The notes below the pieces were generated by a model. It was not told the DNA's origin and made no database searches. It saw only the letters and a list, made by a program, of their open reading frames with translations. A DNA stretch of 64,000 bases from Symbiodinium natans. Its lineage: Eukaryota; Sar; Dinophyceae; Suessiales; Symbiodiniaceae. The stretch is from the NCBI GenBank assembly GCA_905221605.1, contig CAJNDS010002410.1, positions 87,252-151,251 on the forward strand. Direction: 5' to 3'. The position numbers and the translations under genes were made by a program. Positions 46,540 to 58,809 of the stretch are shown one piece after another; positions within the stretch are counted from its first letter, which is position 1; every line of letters begins with the position of its first letter.

Positions 46540-49500
46540 GCTGAACGCCCGACTGTTTATCCAGGTAGCGGAGGAACTCGAAAAGCTCCTCACAGGTCAC
46601 AGGCACACAGGCACACGATTCTGTCCACAAAGCGCATAGCCCAATGGCTACATCGGAAGTTTGAAAGTGCAGTCAGTGCAGTCTGTTTTCTCAGCATCTC
46701 AGGAACCCCGTCCTGCTTCTCCAAGGCGCTGAAAGGCGTGATTTCGACAACAAGCTTCTTGATCGTGGCCTTTGCATAGGCTGCATAGCAGGCACCGGCA
46801 AAGCTTCACCACTGCCGCAGCATTGTCAAACAGTCTGCGTCCAACCTCCACTGAAAATCATTCCAGCATCTGCCCACCTCGTCGATCGTCATGTAGAACA
46901 TGGACGTCAGAAGCTCATAAATGCCTGGAAGACACCGCACATGGGCTTTGTGAAAGATGCCATGGCTGTAGAGACTGGTTCTTAAACTAGGTCGGCAGTG
47001 TCTGCATGGCCGGCTGTCCATGTTGTTCTTGACGCCTGTGGGAGTTCCACGATAAGGCATGCGGTTCAACCATGCGATGCATTGCTCTTTCACATTTTGC
47101 CTGTTCTGATTCAATGACAAGTCGCGATCCAAATGTACATCGCCTTGGCCCTCGGTCTTGTAGATGTGAAACTGCTCCTGCTGCTTGGGAAAGGGGGCGT
47201 CGTCCCATGTATACACGAATTCTAGGTACGGGCAGGAGGGCAAGCGCAAGCAGGCTGCACTACAATTGCAAGGGAAAGCAGGCGGCGGCACATCTAGAGG
47301 GGTTCAACATCGCGCAGACACCTAAGCAAGCAATGGCAAAGACTATGTGCCTATCGCTACGATATCACCAGAGCAAAAGGATCAATCAAGCTATTCCGCT
47401 CCCAGACCCCTGTGGTTGCCTCTGCTTTGCGAAGCTCTTTCTGTGAGAGTCCAGGACCCTCCTTAGGAGGTAGCTGGATACTATCTTTTAGACATGTCTA
47501 AAAAACACCCTCCTTAGGAGGTACTGGATCTTTCCGGGCAACCGCAGTCACCGACAGACGACAATAAGGCAGAGCGGTTTGCATAGAAGCTCTGGCATAA
47601 AGGCTTGTCCAAGCCCTTGATCAGCTTGCGGCAGCAAAGAGAAACAAGTCAAAAAAGGAATTCGTGCGCAAGTGGCCCAGTTGAAGCGCTCGATCACCAG
47701 CGCAAAGTCCGGGGGGCGGAGGACCTCTGCCACATCCTGACGCATCTGGCCGAGTAGCAGCTGAGCGTGGTGCCCTGCAGACCCTTTGAGATTTAAGATT
47801 CTGTCTCACTCGCGCAAGGATGCAGGGATGAGGTCGGATGAGGAACGGAGAGTTGGCGAAGCTGCTGGCCAAGTGTCTTCCGGATCTTTTTCCTCAGCTG
47901 GATCAACACTTGATGAGCTATAGTAATGCATGATCTTTCATGCCTAAGGTTCGCAGATTCACGGCATCTGCAGCTGCGGCAATGGTCGTAATACTTCGAG
48001 CAGAGACGAGGGGCGAGGGGTTGAGTTGAGAGGCGGCGTTCGGGCTAAGCCCCACTCAACTTTGCACCATTTCCTGCAGCTCGAAATCTAGGAAATCTAG
48101 AATATACTCATGTAGTCACTACGATGAACCTTTTCATCTAGTACACTATGTCGCCTCTCCCTCTCTCTCTCTTTCTTGAAAGATTGTGGGAGATGGAGGG
48201 TGCTTCCGTAGCCCTTATAGAACTACTGCCTTGTTCTCAGTTTCCTCGTTACAACTTTTCGGTAAGTTCTTCGGGTGCTTCATAACTTATGGCCCAGATT
48301 CATAGAATTTCAGATCTCTCGGTGGCTTGTTTACTCCGGAATGTACTACTTGAGACTACTAGGAACGACACTCGTCATCGATTAGCCCACCAAGAAGACA
48401 CTTTGCAGACCCAATGGCTCGCTCCAGCCGCGCTCGCTGGATGGCTTCGTCCTCGCGCTTCCTCGTGGAAACCAAAGTGGCCAAGGCCCAGAAGTGTCAG
48501 AGCATTCATTTTCAGATGCCCATTCCCATGGCGCATCGAAGCCATCCAACGTGCATGATCCCCCAACTATTAAACTCCCTTAAGCCTTTAAGCCTTTAAG
48601 CCTTTAGGCCTGATAAGCCCCAAGGTGCCTTTTCTGCGCCTCGCTGAGCCTCTTCTCCTCCTCCGTGACGACGGTGGAGGTCCTCCGCTCCAGTTTCTAT
48701 CCCAGAACATTTGCAACTCCCGGGTCCGAAAAGCCTTCTTTTTCGGCGCACAAACTTGTTTGTGGTTGTTTGAGTTGTTATCTTATAGTTTTCAGTGTTT
48801 CTATTTTGTGGTTTTCTAGTCCTTCTCTGAGCAAGGAGGCACCTAGCATCAAAGCCAAGCCTTGAGATATCTACTGCGGACCTCCTATACTCCTGCGGCC
48901 CCAACCGAAGTACGAATCCCTTGGCATGGACGCACAGAAGCATGTGCAGGAGCCTTCGCGCAGGTGCGGTCCTGTCCTGCACAAGAACATCTTCTGTGTG
49001 TGGCAGTGTGGCCCCACAAAACAGACCTGGCATGGCCATGATGGTGACAAAGCGGAGCTTCATGCTCCACAAGTCCTGATCGGTTTGCTCGGTCAGGGCG
49101 CTTGCCGCCAACATGGTGAGCCTGTCAATTCGGAAGGGCAGTCGCCTCTTGCTACGGCGTTTGGTTTCAGCTGGGCTGCTACGTGCTGTGGCTGCAACAG
49201 ACGCAATTGCACAAACGCGGCACTGCCAAGGATGCTTCAAACCATGCCTCCCCTTCCCCTCCCTCCCCCGCCAAAACAACAGTGCTACCACACAGGTCAA
49301 GGTCAGGAGCTGCAGGCAATTGAGACTTGTGGCATTGCTTGGCCTTGTCATGCGCTCAACCTCCTTCTGTTCAGCTTTGCGCTTCTCCTTCAAACTGCAG
49401 TAAACGCTGTGAATATCGATGCAGCCTGGGAGGTTATTGCTAAAAAGTTGCTGCATTGGACATGAAATGGCTGAGCCGCGGCCAACATCAGCTGCGTGCT

Positions 49501-49640
49501 TGCGCCTCAGCTTCCGCTGCGCGCTCGGCTTCGAGGTCAAGGGTTGCCAAGTCCTTAGGCCGCAGGTTTCGGTGGAGATCTTCATCCGCCCTCTGCTGCG
49601 GCTCCGCCCTCTGCTGTGGCTCCTGGTCCTCCTATTCTTA
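46540..49640 (-). CDS. Upstream exons, probably 5' part of the EF-hand gene
   Basis: Minus-strand protein-like segments, 5' to 3': about 49500-49630 (QEPQQRAEPQQRADEDLHRN, then LRPKDLATLDLEAERAAEAE), 49345-49400 (EKRKAEQKEVERMTRP), 49060-49170 (LPFRIDRLTMLAASALTEQT), 48605-48700 (LERRTSTVVTEEEKRLSEAQ), 48420-48490 (RKREDEAIQRARLERAIGSA), 47660-47790 (QLLLGQMRQDVAEVLRPPDF), 47100-47250 (TWDDAPFPKQQEQFHIYKTE), 46830-46935 (IYELLTSMFYMTIDEVGRCW), 46720-46790 (ATIKKLVVEITPFSALEKQD) and 46560-46610 (EELFEFLRYLDKQSG). The 5' segments are charged and coiled-coil-like; the last resembles the helix before an EF-hand. Linking them to the EF-hand exons is by strand, order and the last segment; phases were not all solved. 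Confidence 0.45.
47455..47530. repeat. Cluster of three short palindromes
   Basis: CCTCCTTAGGA(GG) occurs at about 47458-47471 and again at 47511-47523. Between them lies TTTTAGACATGTCTAAAA, a perfect 18-base palindrome. Confidence 0.8.
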
Positions 49641-50430
49641 AGACTAGTAATAATGGTAATAATAGCAATGATAATAATAGTACTAGTAATAAAAAGAATA
49701 TTAATAATAAAATCAACATTAACATTAACATTAACATTAACATTAATATTAATATTAATTAGTAACTTAGTACCTCCACAGGTGCCGACTACGCAGGCAT
49801 GTCTGTATCCGTGGGTCGCGGTGTTTCCGATGCTTTGATTTAACGGCTGCTAACGACGAGCACATCTAGCGAGCACGCAGAGCACTGATCTTCCTGGGCT
49901 GCCTCCAGGTCGGCACTCGCACAGTGGCAGCCTTAAGGGCCTTCAGCACTAAGCCACACGACGCCCTGCCCTTCCACCTCTCGGCCAAGACTCGCCTGCC
50001 GAACGCTGGTTGAGGTTCCTGCAGATGGGATGTCTGTGCATCCATAAGCAACCGCACCAGAGGCAGTTGCACAAGTCTTGCTTCCAACGCCTCATCAAGG
50101 CGGAGAAAGCATGGTACCCAGCGATGGTGTTCTTGTTGATGTTGGTGCTGCTGACGAAGGGGAGGAGCCTCGGTGATCTTAAGGTCTCCCTACGTCTCCA
50201 TTATTGAATTGTTGCCTCCAGCGTGGAGGCGCAACAAGTCCTAAAACCAAAATGTGGGCACGCATGATCGCCTATGGCCGACGAGGCTGCGGGTTGCACA
50301 AGCTATACTCCCCTTAGAACCTTAATAAGATAATATGTTTAATATCCTCTTGGGGTTTATATAAACAAAATGTAAAGAAATAATTCCCAAGGGGGATATA
50401 GCAAGGAGTAGGCTGACTTCAGGGCCGCAT

Positions 50431-51224
50431 TCAGAAGTCGTCGTCGGCCCCCTCCTTCTGCTCTCGACGGTGCTTTTGGAAATCTGAGGCTTCGACTCGC
50501 CTCCTTCCTCACTCTTCTTCCGTGCCTGTGCAGAGACCCCTCTGTGCGGACCTCCTCTGCATTCTCTCGAGCTTTCGACTCTTAGCCTCCTCCTTCTTAC
50601 GCGGAGTCGGTTGCTTAGCATTCGTGATGGCACCATCTCGCCTACTCAGCACTAGTCAGCACACACACATGCTGACTCCTGACAAGTCGGCCGCCGTCCC
50701 GAAAATCATCCCAGCCGTCGGATGTTTGGGCTGTCCATTGAGCAACGTTCCGGCGAACTTTTAACAACATTTAGCACTATTCCCAGGGGCCTTCGGAATC
50801 TAATGTCGACACTGGCTACTTCTGGATAGTAGAACCCAGGCTTGATGCATCTCTTCATGCTGGTGTGATGATGTTTTTTCTGTCAAGCAAGTATATGTAG
50901 GCTGCTTTCCTGATGTACCCGGGGTGAGGCATGGGATGCACCCTTTACTTGGATTCTTTGAGTGCATGTACTCGGATTGCTGTAGTTGCATGAACGATTC
51001 CCGCCCGTTCTCACACAAAGCCAAATAAAGATTGAGATCATCGCTTTGGGTGAAATCTCATTCCTTCATTCCCGACTAGGCACCAGCCCTCAACCTTCCC
51101 GGGCTGTCTTGTGATCCTCGGGGCCTGCACACGGCGGTGCTGCGCCCGGCGCTGCGCATCCGCTAAGATCTCTTCGAAGGAAGCCGCCTCACAACGCAAA
51201 GTCTGAATTTCGTAAAGCAGCGGC
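50431..51224 (-). CDS. 3' end of a gene for a charged, coiled protein
   Basis: Three minus-strand exons join in phase. Exon from 51224 (PLLYEIQTLRCEAASFEEIL, then ADAQRRAQHRRVQAPRITRQ) ends near 51107; exon 50641-50543 (NAKQPTPRKKEEAKSRKLER) ends with a GA donor; last exon 50503-50431 (VEASDFQKHRREQKEGADDD) ends in Phe and a stop. Joined, the tail reads RMQRRSAQRRVEASDFQKHR. The protein end is highly basic then acidic, with coiled-coil character and no recognised domain. It ends 0.8 kb upstream of the next coiled exons on the same strand, so a separate gene is inferred from the stop codon. Upstream exons should lie between 51.3 and 54.4 kb. Confidence 0.55.
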
Positions 51225-51594
51225 CTCGTTTCGGGGCCCTAGCTTTCGTTCAAGTTGCCTTTCCCTGCCCCCCAGATACACACGTTACCTGAGTATTCAA
51301 AAACCGCCAAGTCCCTTCGAAACCGAAACCCTGGCGCACGCCCCAGAAAAGCAAAAAGGGAGACGCTTCTCCATGACCCTTCATCGTGGAGATATTGAGG
51401 TCTTTGTGTCCATGGGGTCTAAATAAAGCATTACAACAATGCAATCTGCAGCATGAAAATGCGCATGCTTGGCAAAGTTTGGGCGTTGCGTCCAAAGTGC
51501 TGGCCGCAAAAGTTGTAAACAAGAACTCCCACAAACTAAAAGATCAGCTAGCTTTCGTGTCTCGCATAGTGCGGGTGCTGCAGGGGCTTCCGAC

Positions 51595-51850
51595 GCACGC
51601 ACGCACGCACGCACGCACACGTACGCACACGTACGCTCAAGCACACGCGCACACAGAGAGACAGAGAGAGACGCGCGCAGAGACAGACACAATCACGAAG
51701 ACAGAGACATCCACAGCTACAGAGGCACAGACACACGGGGACACACACGGGGACACACACGGGGACACACACGGGGACACACACGGGGACACACACGGGC
51801 ACACACACACACACACACACACCCACACCCACACCCACGCCCACGCACGC
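51595..51850. repeat. CA/CG-rich microsatellite with a GGGGACACACAC 12-mer
   Basis: ACGC and CA dinucleotide runs surround five copies of a 12-base unit GGGGACACACAC (about 51737-51798). Cys/Val and His/Thr frames here are artefacts. Confidence 0.9.
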
Positions 51851-51959
51851 GCTCAGCGACACAAACGGTGAACAAAGAAAGAATACCAATTGAGCACATC
51901 TGCAAATTGCAGTAGAGCCTTCTAGACTTGCGCATTGGCTCCTGCATTTTCACCTCCCA

Positions 51960-54240
51960 CTCTTACGAAATGACAGCCACTGCGTTTCCGTGCCGCATCT
52001 GCAGTCCAGCTACTCGAACAGTGGCCGAGATCTTGGGAAGCGAGGGAAAGTGGCCCTCACTGGCACTGGTCCTACCAGGCAGAAGGTGACAGCAACGCCT
52101 TCACACATCAACACGACGCACGTTACGAAAGCCTGAAACCATACGGTGGCGAAGTTGTCGCACCTTGCAGCAACAGTTTCAAGCATATCAATTGCTCATG
52201 AAAGACCTCCACCCACCAGATGTTCCTTGCGAAATTATCTCCTTCTCCCTGTGCACCCCCCAAAAAGCGACTGAAGACTGCAACATGAACTTCATAACGG
52301 GGAGTGCCCCCACATCCGCTGTACGTAGTTCGGTCCTCATCTTGACCAGCTCAGGGTTTTGTCGACTGCCAAGCCGCCCGCTGCGCCTGGAGCTGCATTT
52401 GCTGGCCGTCCGTGCCTGCGCATTGGGACCGTTGGGATCGTTGGGATCGTTGGGGCACATGGGGGATATGTTGATGGCTCTGCAAAGCATGCGCCCGTAA
52501 TGCGCATCTTCCCCCGAGGCCTCCTCCCAGGCGGACATTCTCGGGACGGCATCCGGCAGCTTTGGCATGCGAACCCTGGCGCACATTTGAGGCACAACAG
52601 GGAGAATTCGCACACATCGGCTTGGGGCCAGCTTTAAAGATTGTCAATTCAAGTGGCTGCGCCAGGCATGCATTGTGCAAGGGCCCGGCCTGTCAGCAAG
52701 CCTTATGGAGCCTTATTGTGACCTAAGCCGAAGCGCCTTAAGGGCTTAAGGAGTCCATGTCGCATCACAAATCAAACCCTCAAGGGCGTCCTCCGGACTG
52801 ACTGTCCCCTGGCGGGCCGACCATGGAGGCCTGAGGATCAAACGACAATGTGCGCCCTTAAACCTGAACTTGAAGATCCTGGTCACCCTCAAAAAACTTC
52901 AGGCTTGGGTTTCAGGCTTGGGATGCAGCATGTTGCTACCGAAGTACCAAAGGCAACGGGTAACGGGTGTGCCATGGCAGAAACTGCTGGGAAAACACGT
53001 GCGAGTGCTGCCCTTGCATCCGGCCTGTCATTCTGGTTCAGAAGACGCGTCAGCCCATGAAAGGCTGCATCACCATGGTGCACCGCGCAGCCCGAGTGTT
53101 TCTTCGAGAACCCAAGAGATATCCCTCGCACTGATGCTCTTGCATGCACGGGGTAAGGCTTGTTGTGCTATAATGGCCGATTGACCGCAAGGCACTTAGA
53201 GCGGTCACCATGATACTCAACATTCCAAGCTTCACATATCTGGGGGGGGGGGGGGGCTCTTGTGTCTTGCATGCATCTGGCTCAAGATTGTTCCAATATG
53301 ATCCCGCATTTGCCAGAGTCTCCTTAGGAGACAAACGGCTACATTGAATGTAGCTCTGCGAGTAGCACTCAGCACAGCTCTCGAACTTGCTCGGGAGCTA
53401 TACCTGCCCTGTTACAGGGGTGCCACAACCCCATACATCACACAAAACCCAAGTGTACGTAGTTAAGCAACCAGACAGACGATGCCAGGCTACTCCATAC
53501 TAACTCCATACCTCCCCTGCCACCAAACGCCTCTCCAGCACTCACCGAACGTTCTGACAGCATGTCAGTGCTGAGGAAGGCACCCTCTTGCCACCCGAGA
53601 ATGGCACAGGAACTGCAAACAACGCTGCTTTCCAGGCCCATTCGAGATTCGGCCTTGCAGAATGCCGCAGTCGACACATGGATCTGCTGTGCCAGATCGC
53701 ACCACCCTAGCGCGCTCAGGGTCTCATGTTTTGCTCGCTCCTGCTTGCACATCGCCAAGCCGCGGATTGCAAGTGTGCCATGTTCCGAGTGAATGCTTCT
53801 TGTGGACATGTCAAGCTTGCCACAGCGCTGCACCCAGAACATGAAGTTTGGATCGCAAGTCTCTGTCTGTGCGGCATCTCTCAAGTGAAGCACTTCTCCA
53901 GATGACATTTGACAAGCACTTATGGATATCTGCGGACCCCATGCCCTACGCCGCATGAGATCGACTTGCTGGACTCATGGAGGCTACTCTGAAGTGAAAC
54001 AGCTCCGCCCAGTCCACATCGGAGCCCACATGCCAGAACCTCTTCACATTAAGCTTGGGATGCTGCAGAATATTTTCAGCAGAAACCTCAAGCTGGAGCG
54101 CTTGGATCCAAAAACCCGAACCCCTAAACGAGGGTTCTGGCAGAGGCGATGCGCAGCTGCCGCTTCGAACGCTGCTAGCTCGGTCTTGGCTCCTGACAAG
54201 GCATCGAACGCGCCGAAGGTGTAAACATTTATGCAACTGT
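51960..54240 (-). CDS. Possible upstream exons of the 50.4-51.2 kb gene
   Basis: Weak minus-strand protein-like segments occur at about 51985-52060 (EGHFPSLPKISATVR), 52270-52390 (RQNPELVKMRTELRTADVGA), 53830-53905 (MSSGEVLHLRDAAQTETCDP) and 54130-54225 (FGAFDALSGAKTELAAFEAA). Composition and strand fit the neighbouring gene, but no donor-acceptor pair was confirmed and no domain is seen. A poly-G run lies at 53241-53255. Confidence 0.2.
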
Positions 54241-54574
54241 ACCTACAGTAGCTACACGTATGTGAACGTAGGCAGTCCAACCCAGGCTGCGAGTGGGCTG
54301 GCTGGGCTGCCCCGCCTTGAGCTTGGCATTCTTTGCGAACGGGAGTCGCTCCTGATCCTGCATTCTTGCAGCCTGTCAGGCGGTTGGGCGTGACCATGCT
54401 GCTATCTGCCTATGAAGACACAACACCTCTCCTCTCTGCCGTGCCCTGAAACATCCTAAGCCCTTCGAGATAGGAATCGGCTCTGGCATACAAAGCAGAC
54501 ACGAGAACGACTGAAGTTTAAGCGAGCTGCAGTCGGCCCTAACTGGTCGAAGCTGAATGATTCCTCAGGAGAAC

Positions 54575-57500
54575 TTAGCCAGGCTGTGCCTGCTCCTGCA
54601 TCTTCAGGCGGCTCCATAGCAGCACACCGACGATCGTCACCATGAAGCCGACCTGCTGCTTGAAAACTCGGTAACTCCCCTGTCCCAGGGTTTCGGCCCG
54701 GAGCATCCGCAGCTCAGGAACTACTCTTCTGACAAGGTGATGTCTGCCCCAACAGTTTGCAAACTTAAGAAATCAGCACGGCCAGCCTCACGAATTGCTG
54801 GGGCGAGTGGCTACCCCTGTCCAAACCTTATCCTTTTTTCCGCACAAATCACAAGAATCCGGTTTGGCGGACTGCTTCATGCAAGGTGGCTGCCAAGGGT
54901 ATCGGATCGCTTAGAGGCCAATCGAAACCGACCCCCCCCTCCCGAGATGGTGGTGGGAGTATTTTTATTGGTGGGAAATATGAAATCTTAAACCCTAAAC
55001 CCTAAACGGGGGGGGGGGGGGCGGGGGAGGGTTGGGAATTGGGGGGTTGATGTTAGGTGAGGGATCGTGGGCTGCAGCTCTGCAACTGTGCCTGCTGGAT
55101 CTGGGAGACTGGGTCCTTAGCTCAACATTTGGCCAACCCACCCAGCCATGTCTCCCTCATATTCCCTCATGGGGGAGGTCATAGCATGGAAACCACCACA
55201 AAGGCAAGCAGGACTCACTAAGACAGTTACACTTGCATGTTCCAGTTCTGATGAGCTGACACAACCTAGTGCATGTGGTCAGTTCTCAAAAGTAGGGTTC
55301 CTTTTTGGGTACCCTAAATAAGACTATAAGAGGGGCCGCCTTATAACAATGAGCCAAAAAGGGGCCATAATTTGGGGAAATCACCATGTCGCATCCTCAC
55401 TGTTGCACGCCTGAGGCTCGCCGAAGACCAGCGCGGAACAGGACACGATGACCATGTCCTCCATGCCATGGCCAAGAGAACCGCCCTGTCATAGGGTTTA
55501 GGGTTTAGGGTTTAGGGTTTAGGGTTTAGGGTTTAGGGTTTAGGGTTTAGGGTTTAATCGCTCACACTCGGATTAGGGTTTTGGGTTTAGGGTTTAGGGT
55601 ACACCATCCTACACCCAACAGGCAGCCAACAGGTGGTGCCAGCGTAGTCCTTCACCACGCCAATGATGACGAAGGACAGCGCCGAGAGCTTTTTCAAGGT
55701 GACGGCAATGAGAACCTCAGACAGCATCGCGTCTCATCATTTACGCAGACGCAGTCGGGAGTTTATGGATGACGCACCGAACGTGCAGTTTTGCACGTGG
55801 CAGCGCAATACCGCAACTTCATTACTCATTACCAACGCTCCCCTGGATCATCGGGCACCGGGCATTCAGCAGGAAAGCGATCAGGGCGTTTATCATCACC
55901 CAATGCCAACTTAGTCGCCAGCTCAACAAGTACAGCACCAGACACAAAAAAAGCTGACAGATGTAAGCCTGCAAGCAAGAAGACCCAATCTCACGCCTCC
56001 GAACAAACAACGCATACCTGGCAAACCTATAACAGCCACAGAAGGAAAGGAAGCGCTTGCGTCCAGGACTCTGCTTAATGAAGTCCGTCCATACGTCGGG
56101 GGTCCAGGTGACAACGACTCCCACAATCAGGAAAACCAGCGAAAAGGGTGCCTGCGAGCATGGTGGTGTAGCTAGGACTCGGCGACAAGATCTTGCGAAG
56201 ATGGGAAGAAATGCAGAACGACGCCACCAAATCCAAAGCCTGGAACAAGACGAAAGTCAGCACGTCCAGCTTCAGACCAGCTCCAGACATCACCTTCGCT
56301 GACAGGCAAAAGAGACTAGCCCGCAAAGGCTGACTATGTTTTTTCGGTGCCACCCAGGCAAGATGCTCGAAGAAACACTGCCCTTCTGCTGCCAATTCCA
56401 AACACCCAGCATTTGCGAGCGCCTGCAGCCTGTAATTAGCCAAAAGACGGCTTCACCAATCAAATTCTTGGAGCACTCCGTCAGCTGCGATGCGAGCTGG
56501 AGAAGAAGCCCTGTCATCCTTGCATTCAGCACATTTGAACCGAATTGAGCTGCACCTTTCGAAGTGGTTGGAAGCCTTCTTAAGAGGAAATGCTTCGGTC
56601 TGCATCCAAGAGGCACAAAATGAATCTCCCCGTGGGCACACCTTCAACTGGCTTGGTGAATGGAGTCCATGGAGTTGTGGGTGAGTTCCTGGAGTTCTGA
56701 GGTCTGCATGAGCCCTGTGGCGGCCAAGCGGCGTTGTACAGCCAGCAATGACTATACTGAGCACGGCAAGCTTTTGCCAGCCTCGATTGGGTTTATCAGT
56801 CTGAACAGGCATTCCAACAAGCGATTTCAGAGAAGGAACAGAAGACGAAAGTCCATATCTGTCACCAACATCATACAACAGCAGTCTGCAAAGCGTTGGC
56901 CTACACAACAGCCACATACTGCGTCAATTTTGCCAAAGCGCTAAAGATCTGACTTCCAACTGCGCACGACCTCAGGCTCTCACGCGGGCCGAACAGAAGC
57001 GCACAGTGGGACCCAGCTTCGCAGATCTGCTGCCGAAGGCCCCCAACATCCACAACTAGTCACAACCAAGTCAAGCTGCATGAAGAACATGAGCGCCACG
57101 TTACCCTGCTTGCAGAATTGGAGGAACGCAACGCTGGAGTACTTGTACGCCTGGTTCCTGAGCTCGAGACATGTCAGACATCGAGGTGCTTGGGGTGCAC
57201 TTGTTGAGTATAACGAAAAACCTGCAGTCAACTGTGCTCAACCTGAACCTGCGAGTGCTCACACTTCACCCTCCTCTCCTCCCAAGTAACGGAAACTCTC
57301 CCGAAGTGCCAACGAAACCAGCTGGACAAGCGTTCCCCACACCGCCCAAACTGCCGGCTCGTTGTATGTGTGAGCGTCAACCACCTCCGTCCTCCAAGCA
57401 ACCGCTGTTGACACGCCAAATGCTCCGCCGACCCTTCCTCCCATGATTGGATCGGTCATCGCAGGTCTTCTCCCGGCACTGCTCTCTCTGCCCGCTGCAC

Positions 57501-58806
57501 TTCTGCCCTGCTCCACGCCTGGAGCCGTGTCTGGATCCCGCAACTCTGCCCGAGCTGACTGACTTAAAAACTTAGGACAACCCTGACGTCAGGCTTTTCC
57601 AGACCCTTGGAAACTTCAAGTGGCATCTATTTCAGGCCAGGCGTCGAGCAGTACAAGGCCAAGGCAAACAGCAAACCTAAAGGAGCGATCCACTTCGCGA
57701 TCAGCCACAGGTTGGCCTGAAGGCAAGGCTACACAAGTTCCAGTGGCTGGAGTGCCGTTGCAGAATATGCCGGGTGTTTTCAGCCAGTCCGGGCCACGTT
57801 CGCTGACCACGGGTGGCGTGCCGGGCATAACCTAGAACCATCTGTTGGCTTCGTGCAGTTCCTGAGGCGTGCCTTGGCCATGCCCATGGATGGGTAATGC
57901 CTCAGACGTCTAGCGACATGGGGCAACCCTCCAAGCACCGGAGTATCTCAGAGTATCTCAGAGTCACTCTCTATCGCCGACAATTGGCCCAGTTTCACCG
58001 AGCCCCTTCTTGGGCCCTGGATGATCCGAGCTCCGGGCTGCGGCGCCACCCTGTAGAAGAGCAGTGAGAGGCACAAGGTCACCACCTCGGGGGCCAACTT
58101 ACTTTGAGCTATCCTTCGAGGCCTTTTGTTGGGGACTACCACAGGTTACTTAGCCGAAGTTGTTCGAATTGCTGGTTGGGAGACTTAGGGCTTAGGGTCG
58201 ACGTTGAGCTGCTCATAGCTGCTCACAACCTAAATCTTGACCGAGTTGTAGGGACTCTTCAAAGGTTGGTCTCTTGGAGCTGACACTCAAACAAGTGAAG
58301 GATAGTGAACGGCACCACACAGAACTTCTGTTTGCATGGCAAATACAGAACTGTTAGCAAGCGTAAGGTTCGCGCAGCAAAGCATGGGCTTCTCCAACAG
58401 ACTGCGCACTAAATTGGCTCTGGAGAAGATGCACGTGAAAACTCACATGAGAAGAACTACTATGCCAAGGTCTCGGCCATATGAATAGCTGTGAGATGCA
58501 CGGCATGAGAGAACCTCTGACAAACGCAGAGGGAGACGTGAGAGAGAGACAAAAAGAGCGAGAGAGCGAGAGAGAGCGAGAGAAAGAGAGAGAGAGAGAG
58601 AGAGCGACAGAGAGAGAGAGAGAGAGTGCGAGCGAGCGAGCGAGAGTCTGCAGAAGACAAATGCCAACATTTCATCACAACGATTTCAACAACGAAGCTA
58701 CTTCTTCTGCCGGACCAGCCATCTGCCGCATGTGCCCGCCTCCCTGGCTGCATCAGGAACTTGTTGAACGAAATCAAAGTAGAACTTGTCACAATATACA
58801 CGGTTC
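54575..58806 (-). CDS. Triose-phosphate/nucleotide-sugar transporter family protein (TPT/DMT), 14 exons
   Basis: A membrane antiporter-type carrier of about 290 residues, reconstructed from 14 minus-strand exons: 58806-58736, 58324-58289, 58085-58032, 57716-57646, 57157-57073, 56800-56733, 56641-56615, 56518-56452, 56293-56240, 56151-56072, 55921-55864, 55715-55650, 55458-55411 and 54652-54575. Most phases agree. Family-like stretches: STLISFNKFLMQPGR, IAPLGLLFALALYCSNQAYK, SSVAFLQFCKQGNVALMFFM, KLAVLSIVIAGCTTCAHGEI, LLLQLASQLTECSKNLIGEV, LIAVTLKKLSALSFVIIGVV, KDMVIVSCSALVFGEP, GFMVTIVGVLLWSRLKMQEQ. About ten hydrophobic segments are expected. The substrate cannot be told. The first exon(s) with the start codon are missing upstream of 58.81 kb, and exact edges of exons 2, 10-11 and 14 are uncertain. 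No placed intron begins with GT: eight begin GC and five GA. Confidence 0.85.
55491..55600 (+). repeat. Interstitial TTTAGGG array inside a transporter intron
   Basis: Nine TTTAGGG units (about 55494-55556) and three more after a short gap (55580-55600). The array lies in the 191-base intron between transporter exons ending at 55650 and starting at 55458. Confidence 0.9.
58541..58650. repeat. (GA)n microsatellite
   Basis: About 110 bases of GAGA/GCGA repeats within the inferred first intron of the transporter model. Frames of Arg/Glu or Leu/Ser repeats are artefacts. Confidence 0.9.
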
Positions 58807-58809
58807 CTC

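Noticed and set aside
48596-49585. A 329-codon single-exon gene
   Set aside because: Only parts look protein-like, and better coding segments lie in other frames over the same stretch, so it is a chance fusion of exon, intron and shadow frames.
57948-58142. A 64-codon independent gene
   Set aside because: Its hydrophobic part VVTLCLSLLFYRVAPQ is the third exon of the transporter; the rest is intron.
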